A DNA stretch of 64,000 bases from Candidatus Marispirochaeta associata (GCA_001749745.1 JWTM01000553.1:79969-143968); one strand, 5' to 3'; numbered from the stretch's first letter, positions 41,241-49,916 are shown. Numbers and translations are program-made. The notes: generated from the letters alone by a model not told the origin.

Positions 41241-42821
41241 ATGGATATCTTCAGCGAAGCAGCCAAACTTGAATCTGAAAACAGACCCTTCGCGATTGCT
41301 ACGATCTTACAAGCCCGGGGCTCGACCCCCCGTAACTCCGGCAGGATGCTTATTCGATCCGACGGATCGAGCGTCGGTACCGTCGGCGGCGGGCCGATGG
41401 AGCTCTTTGTGCTCGAACAGGCCCAAGAAGCGATCGCCGCGGGAGAATCCCGTACCGTCAGTCGGGATCTGATCCCCCAGGGGGAGACCGCCGTCGGCAT
41501 GGACTGCGGCGGTACCATGGAGGTCCATATCGACGTGGTTCGCGGGCAGCAGCGGCTCGTCCTCGTCGGCGGCGGGCATGTGAATCTCGCCCTGGCCGAG
41601 GCGGCGGCGCTCCTCGATTTCGACCTGACTGTCGTCGAAGACCGACCCGATTTTGCGACCAGCGCGCGCTTCCCCATGGCGCGACGCATCCACTGCCGAC
41701 CCGATATCCTCGCCGCCCTCAAGGAGGCGGAGATCGACGAGAAGAGCGCCGTGGTGATCGCTACCAGCGCCGACGACCTGAAGGTGGTCAAGGACTGCCT
41801 GCAGAGTCCCGCCTTCTATGTGGGGATGCTAGGGAGCAAGCGCAAGGTTGCCCGGGCCCTAAGCGAGCTGAGAGCCGCCGGAGTCGAAAAAGAGCTGATC
41901 GCCAAACTGAAGTCCCCCATCGGGCTCGATATCGGCGCCGAGACGCCGGCGGAGATTGCAGTCAGCATCCTGGGAGAGCTTCTCGCGCTCCTCTCCGGCC
42001 GAAGCGGAGGAGGCCTCCAGGGTCTGGTACACGACCTGGTCGTGATCCGCGGTGCCGGTGATCTGGCGACAGGCGTCGCCTGGCGGCTAAGACGCTCCGG
42101 TTTCCGGGTGGTCTGTCTCGAGATCGATCCTCCCACGGTTATTCGCCGCTCAGTCTCCTTCGCCTCGGCCCTGATCGACGGCTCTATCGAGGTCGAGGGG
42201 ATCAAGGCGGTAGGAACAGGAACCGTGGAGGATGTCTATCGGATCCTGGAAGAGGGGCATATCCCGATCCTTGCAGATCCCGAGGCAAAGAGTCTCGAGG
42301 TCTTGAAGCCGGCGGTGCTCGTCGATGCGATCCTTGCCAAACGTAACCTCGGCACCCGACCCGATATGGCGCCGGTGACCGTTGCCCTCGGCCCCGGGTT
42401 CTCTGCGCCTGAGGATGTTGATGCGGTAGTCGAAACCAATCGGGGTCACTCTCTAGGCCGGGTAATCTTGAGGGGTGCGGCCGAAGCGAATACCGGGGTC
42501 CCCGGCAAGGTCGGCGGCGAGAGCGCCAAACGGGTTCTTCGGGCACCTCAGGCGGGGATCTTCGAGTCCCGGGCGGAGATCGGCGATCTGGTTAAGGCCG
42601 GGGACCTCCTGGCCATTGTAGGCGAGAAAGAGATTACGAGTCCCTTCGACGGCCTGGTGCGGGGGATGCTTCGCGGAGGAATCGAGGTTAGCGAAGGTTT
42701 TAAAGTGGGCGATGTAGATCCCCGAGGCGCAGAGGTCGATTGGCAGACGATCTCCGACAAGGCCCGGGCGGTAGCCGGCGGCGTACTAGAAGCTATTCTC
42801 TATCTCCGATCCCGCGCATAA
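41241..42821 (+). CDS. yqeB: XdhC-YqeB fusion, maturation of Se/Mo hydroxylase
   Basis: 526 residues with two parts. Residues 1 to about 265 are XdhC/CoxI-like: AIATILQARGSTPRNSGRMLI, GTVGGGPMELFVLEQA, DCGGTMEVHIDV and a Rossmann LVLVGGGHVNLALAEAAALL, ending in KSPIGLDIGAETPAEIAVSILGELLAL. Residues about 270-526 are YqeB/EF2563-like: VVIRGAGDLATGVAWRLRRSGFRVVCLE, VALGPGFSAPEDVDAVVETNRGHSLGRVI, and a swivelling barrel with FDGLVRGMLRGG. XdhC inserts and sulfurates the cofactor in xanthine dehydrogenase; YqeB marks selenium-dependent versions. AGGAGCGAGG ribosome site. Confidence 0.88.
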   Translation: MDIFSEAAKLESENRPFAIATILQARGSTPRNSGRMLIRSDGSSVGTVGGGPMELFVLEQAQEAIAAGESRTVSRDLIPQGETAVGMDCGGTMEVHIDVVRGQQRLVLVGGGHVNLALAEAAALLDFDLTVVEDRPDFATSARFPMARRIHCRPDILAALKEAEIDEKSAVVIATSADDLKVVKDCLQSPAFYVGMLGSKRKVARALSELRAAGVEKELIAKLKSPIGLDIGAETPAEIAVSILGELLALLSGRSGGGLQGLVHDLVVIRGAGDLATGVAWRLRRSGFRVVCLEIDPPTVIRRSVSFASALIDGSIEVEGIKAVGTGTVEDVYRILEEGHIPILADPEAKSLEVLKPAVLVDAILAKRNLGTRPDMAPVTVALGPGFSAPEDVDAVVETNRGHSLGRVILRGAAEANTGVPGKVGGESAKRVLRAPQAGIFESRAEIGDLVKAGDLLAIVGEKEITSPFDGLVRGMLRGGIEVSEGFKVGDVDPRGAEVDWQTISDKARAVAGGVLEAILYLRSRA

Positions 42822-42882
42822 AAGGTCGGAATTATCTGTATTCTCAATAGATTTTCAGTAGTTTTTCCGTCGGAGGAATGCT

Positions 42883-43092
42883 ATGAAACTAAGTGCACGC
42901 AACACCTTAAAGGGTACCGTCAAATCCGTGGATATCGGAGCAGTAAATGCCGAGGTCGTCATCGAGGTCGCTCCTGGAGTTGAGCTGACATCGATTATTA
43001 CCAAGAAGTCTTGTGAAAATCTGGGTCTTGCTGTCGGCAAGGAGGCATACGCAGTGGTCAAGGCCTCCAATGTGATGGTCGGAAGCGACTAG
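42883..43092 (+). CDS. mop: Mop/TOBE-domain molybdate-binding protein
   Basis: 69 residues, one Mop domain: SARNTLKGTVKSVDIGAVNAEVVIEVAPGVELTSIITKKSCENLGLAVGK. Family members form hexamers that store molybdate or tungstate in the cytoplasm. It is the last gene of the importer operon, followed by a strong terminator. CGGAGGA ribosome site. Confidence 0.92.
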   Translation: MKLSARNTLKGTVKSVDIGAVNAEVVIEVAPGVELTSIITKKSCENLGLAVGKEAYAVVKASNVMVGSD

Positions 43093-43111
43093 GAGAATAC
43101 GTTTTATTGAT

Positions 43112-43140
43112 GAGCCGGGAGCGCGCCCGGCTCTTTTTTA
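43112..43140 (+). terminator. Terminator of the Mo/Se accessory operon
   Basis: GAGCCGGG-AGCGCG-CCCGGCTC, perfect 8-bp stem, followed by TTTTTT. Confidence 0.88.
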
Positions 43141-43157
43141 TGGTATGATCGGCGTCA

Positions 43158-44504
43158 ATGCCGACCGCAAATCTGCGCACCAAGCTGATCTACTCATCCG
43201 GGGATCTCTCCGTTGCCGTTCCGCTCTCGATTATCAATTTTTTTCAGCTCTACTTTCTCACCGATGTGGCCGGCCTCCCGCCGGCCTACGCCGGCTGGGC
43301 GCTTTTGATCGGGAAGATCTGGGATGCAGTCAACGATCCCTTGATCGGGGTCATGGTCGACAGGATCTCTCACCCCTTCGGTCGGCGGAGACTCTTAATG
43401 CTCCTCGGTACCCTGCCCTTAGGTCTGGGATTCTACCTAATGTGGCTCATCCCGCCCTGGAGTCCGCTGCTTTTGATTCTCTACTATGCCGGTACGGTTA
43501 TCCTCTTCGATACAGGATTTACCTTGGTACACATCGGCTATAATGCCCTGACTCCGAGTCTTACCTCGGATTACGGCGAACGGAGCGGGCTAAACGGCAT
43601 CCGGATGAGTTTTCAACTAATCGGGAGCATCGGGGCGATCGTGGTACTCACCCTGCTCGCCGGCGGTGCGGCGGACGAGGGCGAACTCTATCGGCGCATG
43701 GGTCTGATTCTTGCTCTAGCGGCCGTACTCCCGGTGGCGTTGGTGCTCGGCGTAACCGCCCCCTACAAGGAGACCCAGGCTGCCGGCCTCTCCCCACGGG
43801 AGTCTATGGCGGCTACCCTGCGCTGCCGCCCATTCAGGCTCTTTGTCCTCCTCTATCTGTTGGTCTGGACCACCGCATCCATCATGAGCAGTACCTTGGT
43901 CTACTTCGCCCGGCACTATCTCAACGTTCCTCATCTGGCGAACTACCTGGTCCTTACCGCCCAATGCTCGGCCATTCTCTTCATTCCCAGCGTGGTGGGG
44001 ATGAGCAGGCGTCTCGGCAAGCACCGGGCCCTGATAGCAGGGTCACTCTGGTGGCTGATCGCCTTGATCGGCATCTGTCTGCTTCCCAGAGCGGCGGTGC
44101 CGGCGGCTTTCGCGCTGGCGGGAGCCTGCGGTCTGGGTATCGCCACCGCATATGTGGTCCCCTGGTCGATGCTGCCGGATATTATCGAGCATGATGCGGT
44201 CGCCACCGGGTTCCGGCGGGAGGGCGCCTTCTACTCCTTCGCCGCCTTTTTTCAGAAGCTGGGGACGGCATTGGCGATCTGGTTGATGGGACAAATGCTG
44301 CAGTTGAGCGGTTATCGCTCCGGGGCCGATCTGGCGGGGCGCCTGCTCCCGGAGAGTGCGGTGGCGACGATCCGGCTCTTCATGGGTCCCTTGCCGGCGA
44401 TGCTCTTGCTGGGAGCGATAGTGGCGGCCCTGCGTTACCCCATTACCCGGGAGGTTCACGAGGAGAATCTTCGTCGGCTCAAAGTTATGGAGGCCTCTAC
44501 CTGA
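43158..44504 (+). CDS. MFS-type (GPH cation symporter family) transporter
   Basis: 448 residues, about 12 hydrophobic helices. The GPH family (MelB/XylP type) marks are KLIYSSGDLSVAVPLSIINFFQLYFLTDVAGL at the N-terminus and WDAVNDPLIGVMVDR in loop 2-3, with FGRRRLLMLLG and later VVPWSMLPDIIEHDAVATGFRREGAFYSF. Probably a sodium- or proton-coupled sugar transporter. The ATG follows an extended TGG-TATGAT -10 by 9 nt, so it may be leaderless. It overlaps the acyltransferase gene by 8 bp. Confidence 0.88.
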   Translation: MPTANLRTKLIYSSGDLSVAVPLSIINFFQLYFLTDVAGLPPAYAGWALLIGKIWDAVNDPLIGVMVDRISHPFGRRRLLMLLGTLPLGLGFYLMWLIPPWSPLLLILYYAGTVILFDTGFTLVHIGYNALTPSLTSDYGERSGLNGIRMSFQLIGSIGAIVVLTLLAGGAADEGELYRRMGLILALAAVLPVALVLGVTAPYKETQAAGLSPRESMAATLRCRPFRLFVLLYLLVWTTASIMSSTLVYFARHYLNVPHLANYLVLTAQCSAILFIPSVVGMSRRLGKHRALIAGSLWWLIALIGICLLPRAAVPAAFALAGACGLGIATAYVVPWSMLPDIIEHDAVATGFRREGAFYSFAAFFQKLGTALAIWLMGQMLQLSGYRSGADLAGRLLPESAVATIRLFMGPLPAMLLLGAIVAALRYPITREVHEENLRRLKVMEAST

Positions 44505-45315
44505 TACCCAGGGTCTCTTCTATGGCTGTTTGCGCTTTTCGGGCCGCCGATTTCCGATCCTCTTCGCGAATCTCCTGCTCCAGATAGCGAATATCGATTC
44601 TAAACCAGGGCTGCATCATCATTCTCAAGGCATGGATGAAGAAGGGGGTCCAGTCCGCCCAGGCCACCATTACCGAGGCATCCGGCCAGCCCGGCAGGGT
44701 TCTAAAGTCGAGGGCGGCACAGCGGAGCGGACGGTCGCTGATTACCGCCGCCTCGATCAGAGCGGGGCGGAAGGGGAGGATTAGCTCCCGGAGGCCGTCG
44801 GCGGTGGCCGCTTCGGGAAAGAGCACCACCGTTTCGCCTGCATCCAGGCTGCGGTTGACGGCATCCGTAACCGGCGTGAGCTCCCGCAGGGATCGGCGGT
44901 TGATGAAGATATGGCCGAAGGCGGCAACGGTAGCTCCGATTACCGGCCAGCGGCGAACCGCATCGTGCACCACGAAGACGTTACCGAGCTCAGCTCCGTA
45001 GATCAGAGAATCGAGCCAGGAGCGGTGGTTCGAGACGACGAAGGAGCCGCCTCTCGGCCGCTCTCCGTGACGGCGGATCCGGCCGCCCAACAGGAAGACG
45101 AAGATGCCTCCGGAGAATCGGGTAAGCCTGCGGCGGAAGCGGCGGGCCGCCGGACGACCGCCGGCGAAGGCGCCCTTGGCGGCGAGAACGATTATGCTCA
45201 ACAGCAGCAGGTAGAGTCCCGCCAGACTCAGACGAACGAGTACCAGCGGGATTCCGATAATCCAGTGGAAGAATGAAAGCTCTACCGGATAGCGTTCCGG
45301 ATAGGGCGCGCTCAA
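44497..45315 (-). CDS. 1-acyl-glycerol-3-phosphate acyltransferase-like protein (PlsC family)
   Basis: 272 residues. A hydrophobic N-terminus (LVLVRLSLAGLYLLLLSIIVL) anchors it to the membrane. Acyltransferase motifs: VSNHRSWLDSLI (HxxxxD-like), INRRSLREL and VVLFPEAATADG (EGT-like, here EAA). It probably acylates lysophosphatidate or a related lipid. It overlaps the carbamate kinase gene by 4 bp, so it is coupled to it without an obvious functional link. Confidence 0.83.
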   Translation of the reverse strand: MSAPYPERYPVELSFFHWIIGIPLVLVRLSLAGLYLLLLSIIVLAAKGAFAGGRPAARRFRRRLTRFSGGIFVFLLGGRIRRHGERPRGGSFVVSNHRSWLDSLIYGAELGNVFVVHDAVRRWPVIGATVAAFGHIFINRRSLRELTPVTDAVNRSLDAGETVVLFPEAATADGLRELILPFRPALIEAAVISDRPLRCAALDFRTLPGWPDASVMVAWADWTPFFIHALRMMMQPWFRIDIRYLEQEIREEDRKSAARKAQTAIEETLGIR

Positions 45316-46253
45316 GGAACGAGTCGCGTACCGGCTTCGCCTTCTATCGCCTCCGCCAGATGGGCGGGATCGGTTATGATGCCGGGTTTGCCGGTCTGTT
45401 CGACGAACTCGATCATCGCCCCGATCTTCGGCAGCATGCTCCCTTTGGCGAAGTGACCCTCCTCGATATAGCGGCGGGCCTCCGCCACGGTGAGCTCCTC
45501 CAACTCCTTCTGGTCGGGCTTGCCGAAGTTGAGGCAGACCTTTTCAACGGCCGTGGAGATAATGAAGAGATCGGCTTTCAGGCTGCGGGCCATGAGGCTC
45601 GCGGCGAGATCCTTGTCGATTACCGCCTCGACGCCGACGTAATGGTCCTTGTCGTCCTTAATAACGGGAATTCCGCCGCCGCCGGCGGCGATGGTAACCG
45701 TGCCGGCGTCAACCAGCTGCTGGATAACCTCCATCTCGAGGATCTCCTTGGGCCTGGGGGAGGGGACTACCCGGCGCCAACCGCGGCCTGCATCCTCTAC
45801 AACCGACCAGCCGTCCTTGCGGGCCCGTTCCTTCGCCTCGGCTTCGTCCATGAAGGAGCCGATCGGCTTGCTGGGCGAAGCGAAGGAGGGATCCTTGCCG
45901 TCCACCAGGACCTCGGTTACCACCGTGCTGACGTTCCGAATCTGGTGCAGTCCGCCCAGAACGTTCCGGATCGCGGTCTGGATGTTGTAGCCCAGGGCGC
46001 CCTGGGTGTCGGCGACGCAGGAGTCGAGGGGTACCATATGGAGCTGATCCTTGGCGATCTCCGCCCGGCGCAGGATAAAGCCGACCTGCGGTCCGTTGCC
46101 GTGAACGATGGCGATCTTATTCTCCGAGACGATAAGCTGCGCCATATTCTTGGCCGTCTGATAGGCGGCCTCATACTGGGCCGGTACGGTTACGTTTTTG
46201 GGATCGGTGATCAGCGAGTTGCCTCCCACTGCAATAACGATAGTCTTGCTCAT
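45312..46253 (-). CDS. arcC: Carbamate kinase
   Basis: 313 residues. Converts carbamoyl phosphate plus ADP to ATP and carbamate, the ATP-yielding end step of purine or arginine fermentation. Family motifs: TIVIAVGGNSLI (about residue 3), VHGNGPQVGFILRRAEI, GALGYNIQTAIRN, AAGGGGIPVI, GVEAVIDKDLAASLMARSLKADLFIISTAVEKV and HFAKGSMLPKIGAMIEFVEQTG. Start chosen at ATG 46253 with AAGGAAG 5 nt upstream. It lies 20 bp after ade in the same operon, supporting a purine-degradation role. Confidence 0.92.
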   Translation of the reverse strand: MSKTIVIAVGGNSLITDPKNVTVPAQYEAAYQTAKNMAQLIVSENKIAIVHGNGPQVGFILRRAEIAKDQLHMVPLDSCVADTQGALGYNIQTAIRNVLGGLHQIRNVSTVVTEVLVDGKDPSFASPSKPIGSFMDEAEAKERARKDGWSVVEDAGRGWRRVVPSPRPKEILEMEVIQQLVDAGTVTIAAGGGGIPVIKDDKDHYVGVEAVIDKDLAASLMARSLKADLFIISTAVEKVCLNFGKPDQKELEELTVAEARRYIEEGHFAKGSMLPKIGAMIEFVEQTGKPGIITDPAHLAEAIEGEAGTRLVP

Positions 46254-46273
46254 CTTAGCTTCCTTTTCCACGC

Positions 46274-47998
46274 TTATTCTGCGTTAATATCAATAAAATC
46301 GAAGGCTGTTACATCGAACAGCCCCATGTCGGTTAATTTGAGCTCCGGAATGACCGGGAGCGCCAGAAAAGAGAGGGTCATAAAGGGATCGATCTCTCCG
46401 TTGATGCCGAGTTCGGTGTGGGCCAGGCGGTTGATCTTGGTGAGTTGAACGTTCACTTCTGTTCCGGAGCGGTTCGACATCAGTCCCGCAATCGGCAACT
46501 CCAGGGTTGCGAGGATCTTGCCCCCCTTGCTCAGGGTCATGCCGCCTCCGCAGCGGACCAGCTCCTCGGCGGCATTCAGCATATCCTCGTCGTTATCCCC
46601 GATAACGATAAGGTTATGTGAGTCGTGGGCGATGGTCGTGGCCGCCGCGCCGCCCTTCAGTTCATAGCCTTCAACCAACCCCAGCCCGACATTGCCGCTG
46701 GCCTTGTGGCGTTCGATTACCGCAAGCTTGCAAATATCGAGTTTCTTCTGGGGTATGAAACAGCCGTCCTGATCGACGAAGACCTTGCGAACCGCCTTTT
46801 CGGTTATCAGGCTGTCCGGATGGAGGTGGATAACGTGGGCGAGCTCTCCCTTCAGGGTGAGCTTGAAATCCTCAACAGTGATCTGCCTGGTATTCACGGT
46901 ATCCCCGACCTTGGAGATGTCCGGCGCTATAACTGAGAACTTCGATTCCAAATTCTCAGCCACCAGCTCGCCCCGTTTATAGACCTCTTCAACCTTAAAG
47001 CGGCGCAGGTTATCGACCACCACTAAATCGGCCTCGAATCCAGGGGTAAGGGAACCTTTCCCCTTCAGGCCGTAGGCCTCGGCGCCGTTAATCGTCGCCA
47101 ATTGAATCGCAGTTACCGGATCCAGGCCGTTTTCGATCGCCAGGCGTACATTGAAGTCGATGTGTCCCTCGGCGAGGATATCCTCCGGTTGTTTGTCGTC
47201 GGTACAGAAGGAACAGCGCTTAGCGGTATTCGCATCCACTCCTTTTATGAGAGTCGAGAGATTGCGAGCGGCCGAGCCTTCGCGAATCAGAATGCGCATG
47301 CCAAGACGCAGCCGGTCCCGCATCTCATCCAGGGTGGAACACTCATGGTCGGTCATGATGCCCGCCGCCCGGTAAGCGGCGAGACCCCGACCTTCGAGCA
47401 TCGGACTATGGCCGTCTATCGGTCTGCCCCGTTCGGCAGCCAGATCGATCTTCGCTAGAACGCCCTGGTCGCCGGCGGTAATAGCCTCGTAGTCCATCAC
47501 CTCGCCTAAACCAATTACCGACTCGTGGTCGATAAGCTCCGAGAGGGCGGCGGCATCCAGCACGGCGCCGGCGTTTTCGAACTGTGTCGCCGGCACGCAG
47601 GAGGGGAGCATAAAATAGACGTCCAGCGGAAGATTCCGGGAGGCCTCGATCATGAAGCGGATTCCGTCCAGACCGGAGACATTGGCGATCTCGTGGGGAT
47701 CGGCCACGATGGTCGTGGTCCCCCGCGGCACAATCAGCTTGGCGAACTGTTCCGGAGAAACGAGAGAGGATTCAATATGTACATGACTGTCGATCAAGCC
47801 GGGTACCAGATAGCGGCCGTTCAGATCATGTTCCCGTTCGCCCTCATAGGCGCCGATACCGACGATCAGCCCCTGGTCTATGGCCAGACTGCCGTCGACC
47901 ACCTCGTGGGTGAAGACATTGACGATCCTGGCGTTGCGCAATACCAGCTCCGCTTTTCTCCGGCCCATGGCCGTTTCTATTAGCCGTTTCCTGTTCAT
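46274..47998 (-). CDS. ade: Adenine deaminase
   Basis: 574 residues. Hydrolyses adenine to hypoxanthine and ammonia (binuclear Mn/Fe amidohydrolase). Metal-site motifs are LVPGLIDSHVHIESSLVSPEQFA (HxH near 75-77), GLGEVMDYEAI, HSPMLEGRGLAAYRAAGIMTDHE and CSFCTDDKQPEDILAEGHID. The C-terminal domain typical of Ade has NLIVIGDNDEDMLNAAEEL and GGGMTLSKGGKILATLELPIAGLMS. It feeds hypoxanthine to the xanthine dehydrogenase encoded at 56.8-60.3 kb. The long in-frame upstream extension overlaps the promoter and is not used. Confidence 0.94.
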   Translation of the reverse strand: MNRKRLIETAMGRRKAELVLRNARIVNVFTHEVVDGSLAIDQGLIVGIGAYEGEREHDLNGRYLVPGLIDSHVHIESSLVSPEQFAKLIVPRGTTTIVADPHEIANVSGLDGIRFMIEASRNLPLDVYFMLPSCVPATQFENAGAVLDAAALSELIDHESVIGLGEVMDYEAITAGDQGVLAKIDLAAERGRPIDGHSPMLEGRGLAAYRAAGIMTDHECSTLDEMRDRLRLGMRILIREGSAARNLSTLIKGVDANTAKRCSFCTDDKQPEDILAEGHIDFNVRLAIENGLDPVTAIQLATINGAEAYGLKGKGSLTPGFEADLVVVDNLRRFKVEEVYKRGELVAENLESKFSVIAPDISKVGDTVNTRQITVEDFKLTLKGELAHVIHLHPDSLITEKAVRKVFVDQDGCFIPQKKLDICKLAVIERHKASGNVGLGLVEGYELKGGAAATTIAHDSHNLIVIGDNDEDMLNAAEELVRCGGGMTLSKGGKILATLELPIAGLMSNRSGTEVNVQLTKINRLAHTELGINGEIDPFMTLSFLALPVIPELKLTDMGLFDVTAFDFIDINAE

Positions 47999-48015
47999 GG
48001 ATATCCCCCTACCAT

Positions 48016-48044
48016 AGAATAGCGCCCCTTTATCCGCTGCACAA
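48016..48044 (-). promoter_or_regulatory. Promoter of the ade-arcC-plsC operon
   Basis: Minus strand TTGTGC (48039-48044), 17-bp spacer, TATTCT (48016-48021), 18 bp before the ade ATG. Confidence 0.65.
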
Positions 48045-48107
48045 GAAAAATCTATGCGAATTTGCGCGGTTTTACCCCTGTTTTTTCTGCATATGCCTAT
48101 TTTATTG

Positions 48108-48150
48108 AACAAATTTTTTGTTGCGTTCGAATGGATTCCGGGGGTACACT
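48108..48150 (+). promoter_or_regulatory. Candidate promoter with inverted repeat for the purine permease
   Basis: An AACAAA-TTT-TTTGTT inverted repeat (48108-48122) touches a weak TTGCGT-18-TACACT promoter (48121-48150). It lies in the divergent gap between ade and the permease, where a shared purine regulator could bind. No purine-riboswitch core was found here. Confidence 0.4.
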
Positions 48151-48211
48151 AACGGGTATGCTTTATCGGGCATCGCCCGAGAGTATAAAATCAATGTTGA
48201 GGGAGAAGAGC

Positions 48212-49504
48212 ATGGAAAAATTCTTTCAGCTGAAAGAAAACAACACGACGGTCAAAACCGAGGTAATCGCCGGTATTACCACCTTTTTGACCATGGCCTA
48301 CATTCTGGCGGTTAACCCCGGAATCCTGTCGGCCACCGGTATGCCCGCGGAATCGGTATTTACCGCCACCGCCCTGGCATCGCTGATCGCTACCCTGGTT
48401 ATGGCCCTGGTGGCCAAACTTCCGTTCGCCCTGGCGCCCGGAATGGGGCTGAACGCCTTTTTCGCGTTCGCCGTCGTTCTCGGTATGGGTTACAGCTGGC
48501 AGTTCGCCCTGACCGCGGTCTTCCTGGAAGGTATCATCTTTTTGATTCTAACCTTCCTGAATGTCCGGGAAGCGATTATCAACCTGATTCCGATGAATAT
48601 CAAACGGGCCATCTCGGTCGGTATCGGTCTCTTCATCGCCTTCATCGGCTTGCAGAACGCCGGCATTATCGTCAACAACGATGCAACCTTAGTCGGACTC
48701 GGTTCCCTTGCAAGTCCCGCAGCCCTGTTGGCGGTCATCGGTCTGATTATCACCGGCGTTATGATAGCCTACAAGATCAAGGGCGCCCTGCTGTGGGGTA
48801 TCCTGATCTCCACGGTTCTCGGAATCCCCATGGGCGTAACCAACCTGGAGGGCTTCCGCCTCTTCTCCGCGCCTCCTTCCTTAGCGCCGATCTTCTTCCA
48901 GTTTGATTTCAGCATGATCTTTACGCTCGACATGCTGATCGTGCTTTTCACCTTCCTCTTCGTGGATATGTTCGACACCGTCGGAACCCTGATCGGCGTA
49001 TCGACCAAGGCCGGTATCCTCAAGGCCGACGGTTCTATCCCCCGGGCCAAGCAGGCCCTTTTGGCCGACGCAGTCGGTACTACCGTAGGCGCTTGTCTCG
49101 GAACCTCCACCGTTACCACCTATGTCGAGAGTGCCGCAGGCGTCGAGGAGGGCGGACGTACTGGTTTGACCGCTCTCGTCACCGCTATCATGTTCGGTCT
49201 GGCCCTCTTTGTAAGCGGACTCTTTCTGCTGGTTCCCGGCGCGGCTACCGCTCCGGCGTTGATCCTGGTCGGTGTCTTCATGATGAGCCCCGTCAAAGAG
49301 ATCAATTTCTCCGATATTACAGAATCGGTTCCCGCCTTCCTGACCATGGTGATGATGCCTCTGGCATACAGCATCGCCGAAGGTATCGTTTGGGGGCTTA
49401 CCTCCTTCGTTCTCCTGAAGGTCTTGAGCGGCAAGGCAAAAGAGGTCGGCATTGCGACCTACATTGTTGCTGCAATTTTTGTACTGAAATTCTTTATCGG
49501 CTAA
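48212..49504 (+). CDS. NCS2/AzgA-type purine permease
   Basis: 430 residues, about 12-14 hydrophobic segments. AzgA/PbuG branch of the nucleobase transporters: TEVIAGITTFLTMAYILAVNPGIL, PFALAPGMGLNAFFAF (the NCS2 motif), NLIPMNIKRAISVGIGLFIAFIGL, LFVDMFDTVGTLIGV and LGTSTVTTYVESAAGVEEGGRTGLTA. Likely imports adenine, hypoxanthine or guanine with protons. Divergent from ade. The in-frame upstream 50 codons overlap the promoter region; ATG 48212 has GGGAGA upstream. Confidence 0.92.
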   Translation: MEKFFQLKENNTTVKTEVIAGITTFLTMAYILAVNPGILSATGMPAESVFTATALASLIATLVMALVAKLPFALAPGMGLNAFFAFAVVLGMGYSWQFALTAVFLEGIIFLILTFLNVREAIINLIPMNIKRAISVGIGLFIAFIGLQNAGIIVNNDATLVGLGSLASPAALLAVIGLIITGVMIAYKIKGALLWGILISTVLGIPMGVTNLEGFRLFSAPPSLAPIFFQFDFSMIFTLDMLIVLFTFLFVDMFDTVGTLIGVSTKAGILKADGSIPRAKQALLADAVGTTVGACLGTSTVTTYVESAAGVEEGGRTGLTALVTAIMFGLALFVSGLFLLVPGAATAPALILVGVFMMSPVKEINFSDITESVPAFLTMVMMPLAYSIAEGIVWGLTSFVLLKVLSGKAKEVGIATYIVAAIFVLKFFIG

Positions 49505-49514
49505 TTTTACTCAA

Positions 49515-49550
49515 GCCCTGCTGCGCATTTGCGCAGCGGGGCCCTCTTAT
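49515..49550 (+). terminator. Terminator after the purine permease
   Basis: GCTGCGC-ATTT-GCGCAGC stem extended by CCC/GGG, followed by CCTCTTATT; the T-run is weak. Confidence 0.6.
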
Positions 49551-49565
49551 TGAAAAAGTTAAGAC

Positions 49566-49594
49566 TTGACAGGGACCATGACTGGTCTTAGTAT
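49566..49594 (+). promoter_or_regulatory. Promoter of the purine-degradation operon with palindrome between -35 and -10
   Basis: TTGACA (49566-49571), 17-bp spacer, TAGTAT (49589-49594). The spacer is almost filled by the perfect inverted repeat GACCA-TGAC-TGGTC (49574-49587), a typical repressor position. Confidence 0.65.
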
Positions 49595-49916
49595 GATAGC
49601 TATAGTCGCAAATAGACAATCCACTTTAAGTATTTTAAAAGGTACTGATTTTTCCTATTCTTTTTTTCAGGGTAAACCCAAAAAGAATAGCCGGGCCTTG
49701 TGAAGGGGTTGGCTGTTCTTACCGACCTCTCACCAGGAAGTACTGCATTGTGATTACCGGAGTGAAAAGGAGGTGCGTGGGTGATTATTACAACGGCTTG
49801 TTCGAATTCTTCACAGAAATCGATATTCATCTCACCTTTCTTTGATCCATCCCGGCCATGGCTGGCAGAGGATTTTTCGATAGAGACCTGAACGAGATAA
49901 ATAGAAGGAGTGTTTC
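49595..49916 (+). promoter_or_regulatory. Structured 5' leader of the purine-degradation operon, possible riboswitch
   Basis: This 320-nt stretch has no credible gene. It contains an 11-bp perfect hairpin CTATTCTTTTT / AAAAAGAATAG enclosing GGG-TAAA-CCC (about 49656-49692), then GCCGGGCCTTGTGAAGGGG-TTGGC, and ACCTC-TCAC ... GTGA-AAAGGAGGT across about 49725-49775. The AGGAGGT in the last element lies far from the ygfK start, whose own AAGGAG is at 49906. The RNA class was not recognised: it lacks an obvious purine, xanthine or Moco riboswitch core. Confidence 0.5.

Noticed and set aside
48000..48211. Purine riboswitch upstream of the purine permease
   Set aside because: The conserved three-way junction sequences are not seen; the gap is explained by two divergent promoters and an inverted repeat.
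49600..49830. Small open frame on the minus strand in the ygfK leader
   Set aside because: No ribosome site or family, and it crosses the strong A/T hairpin; the region is better explained as a leader.
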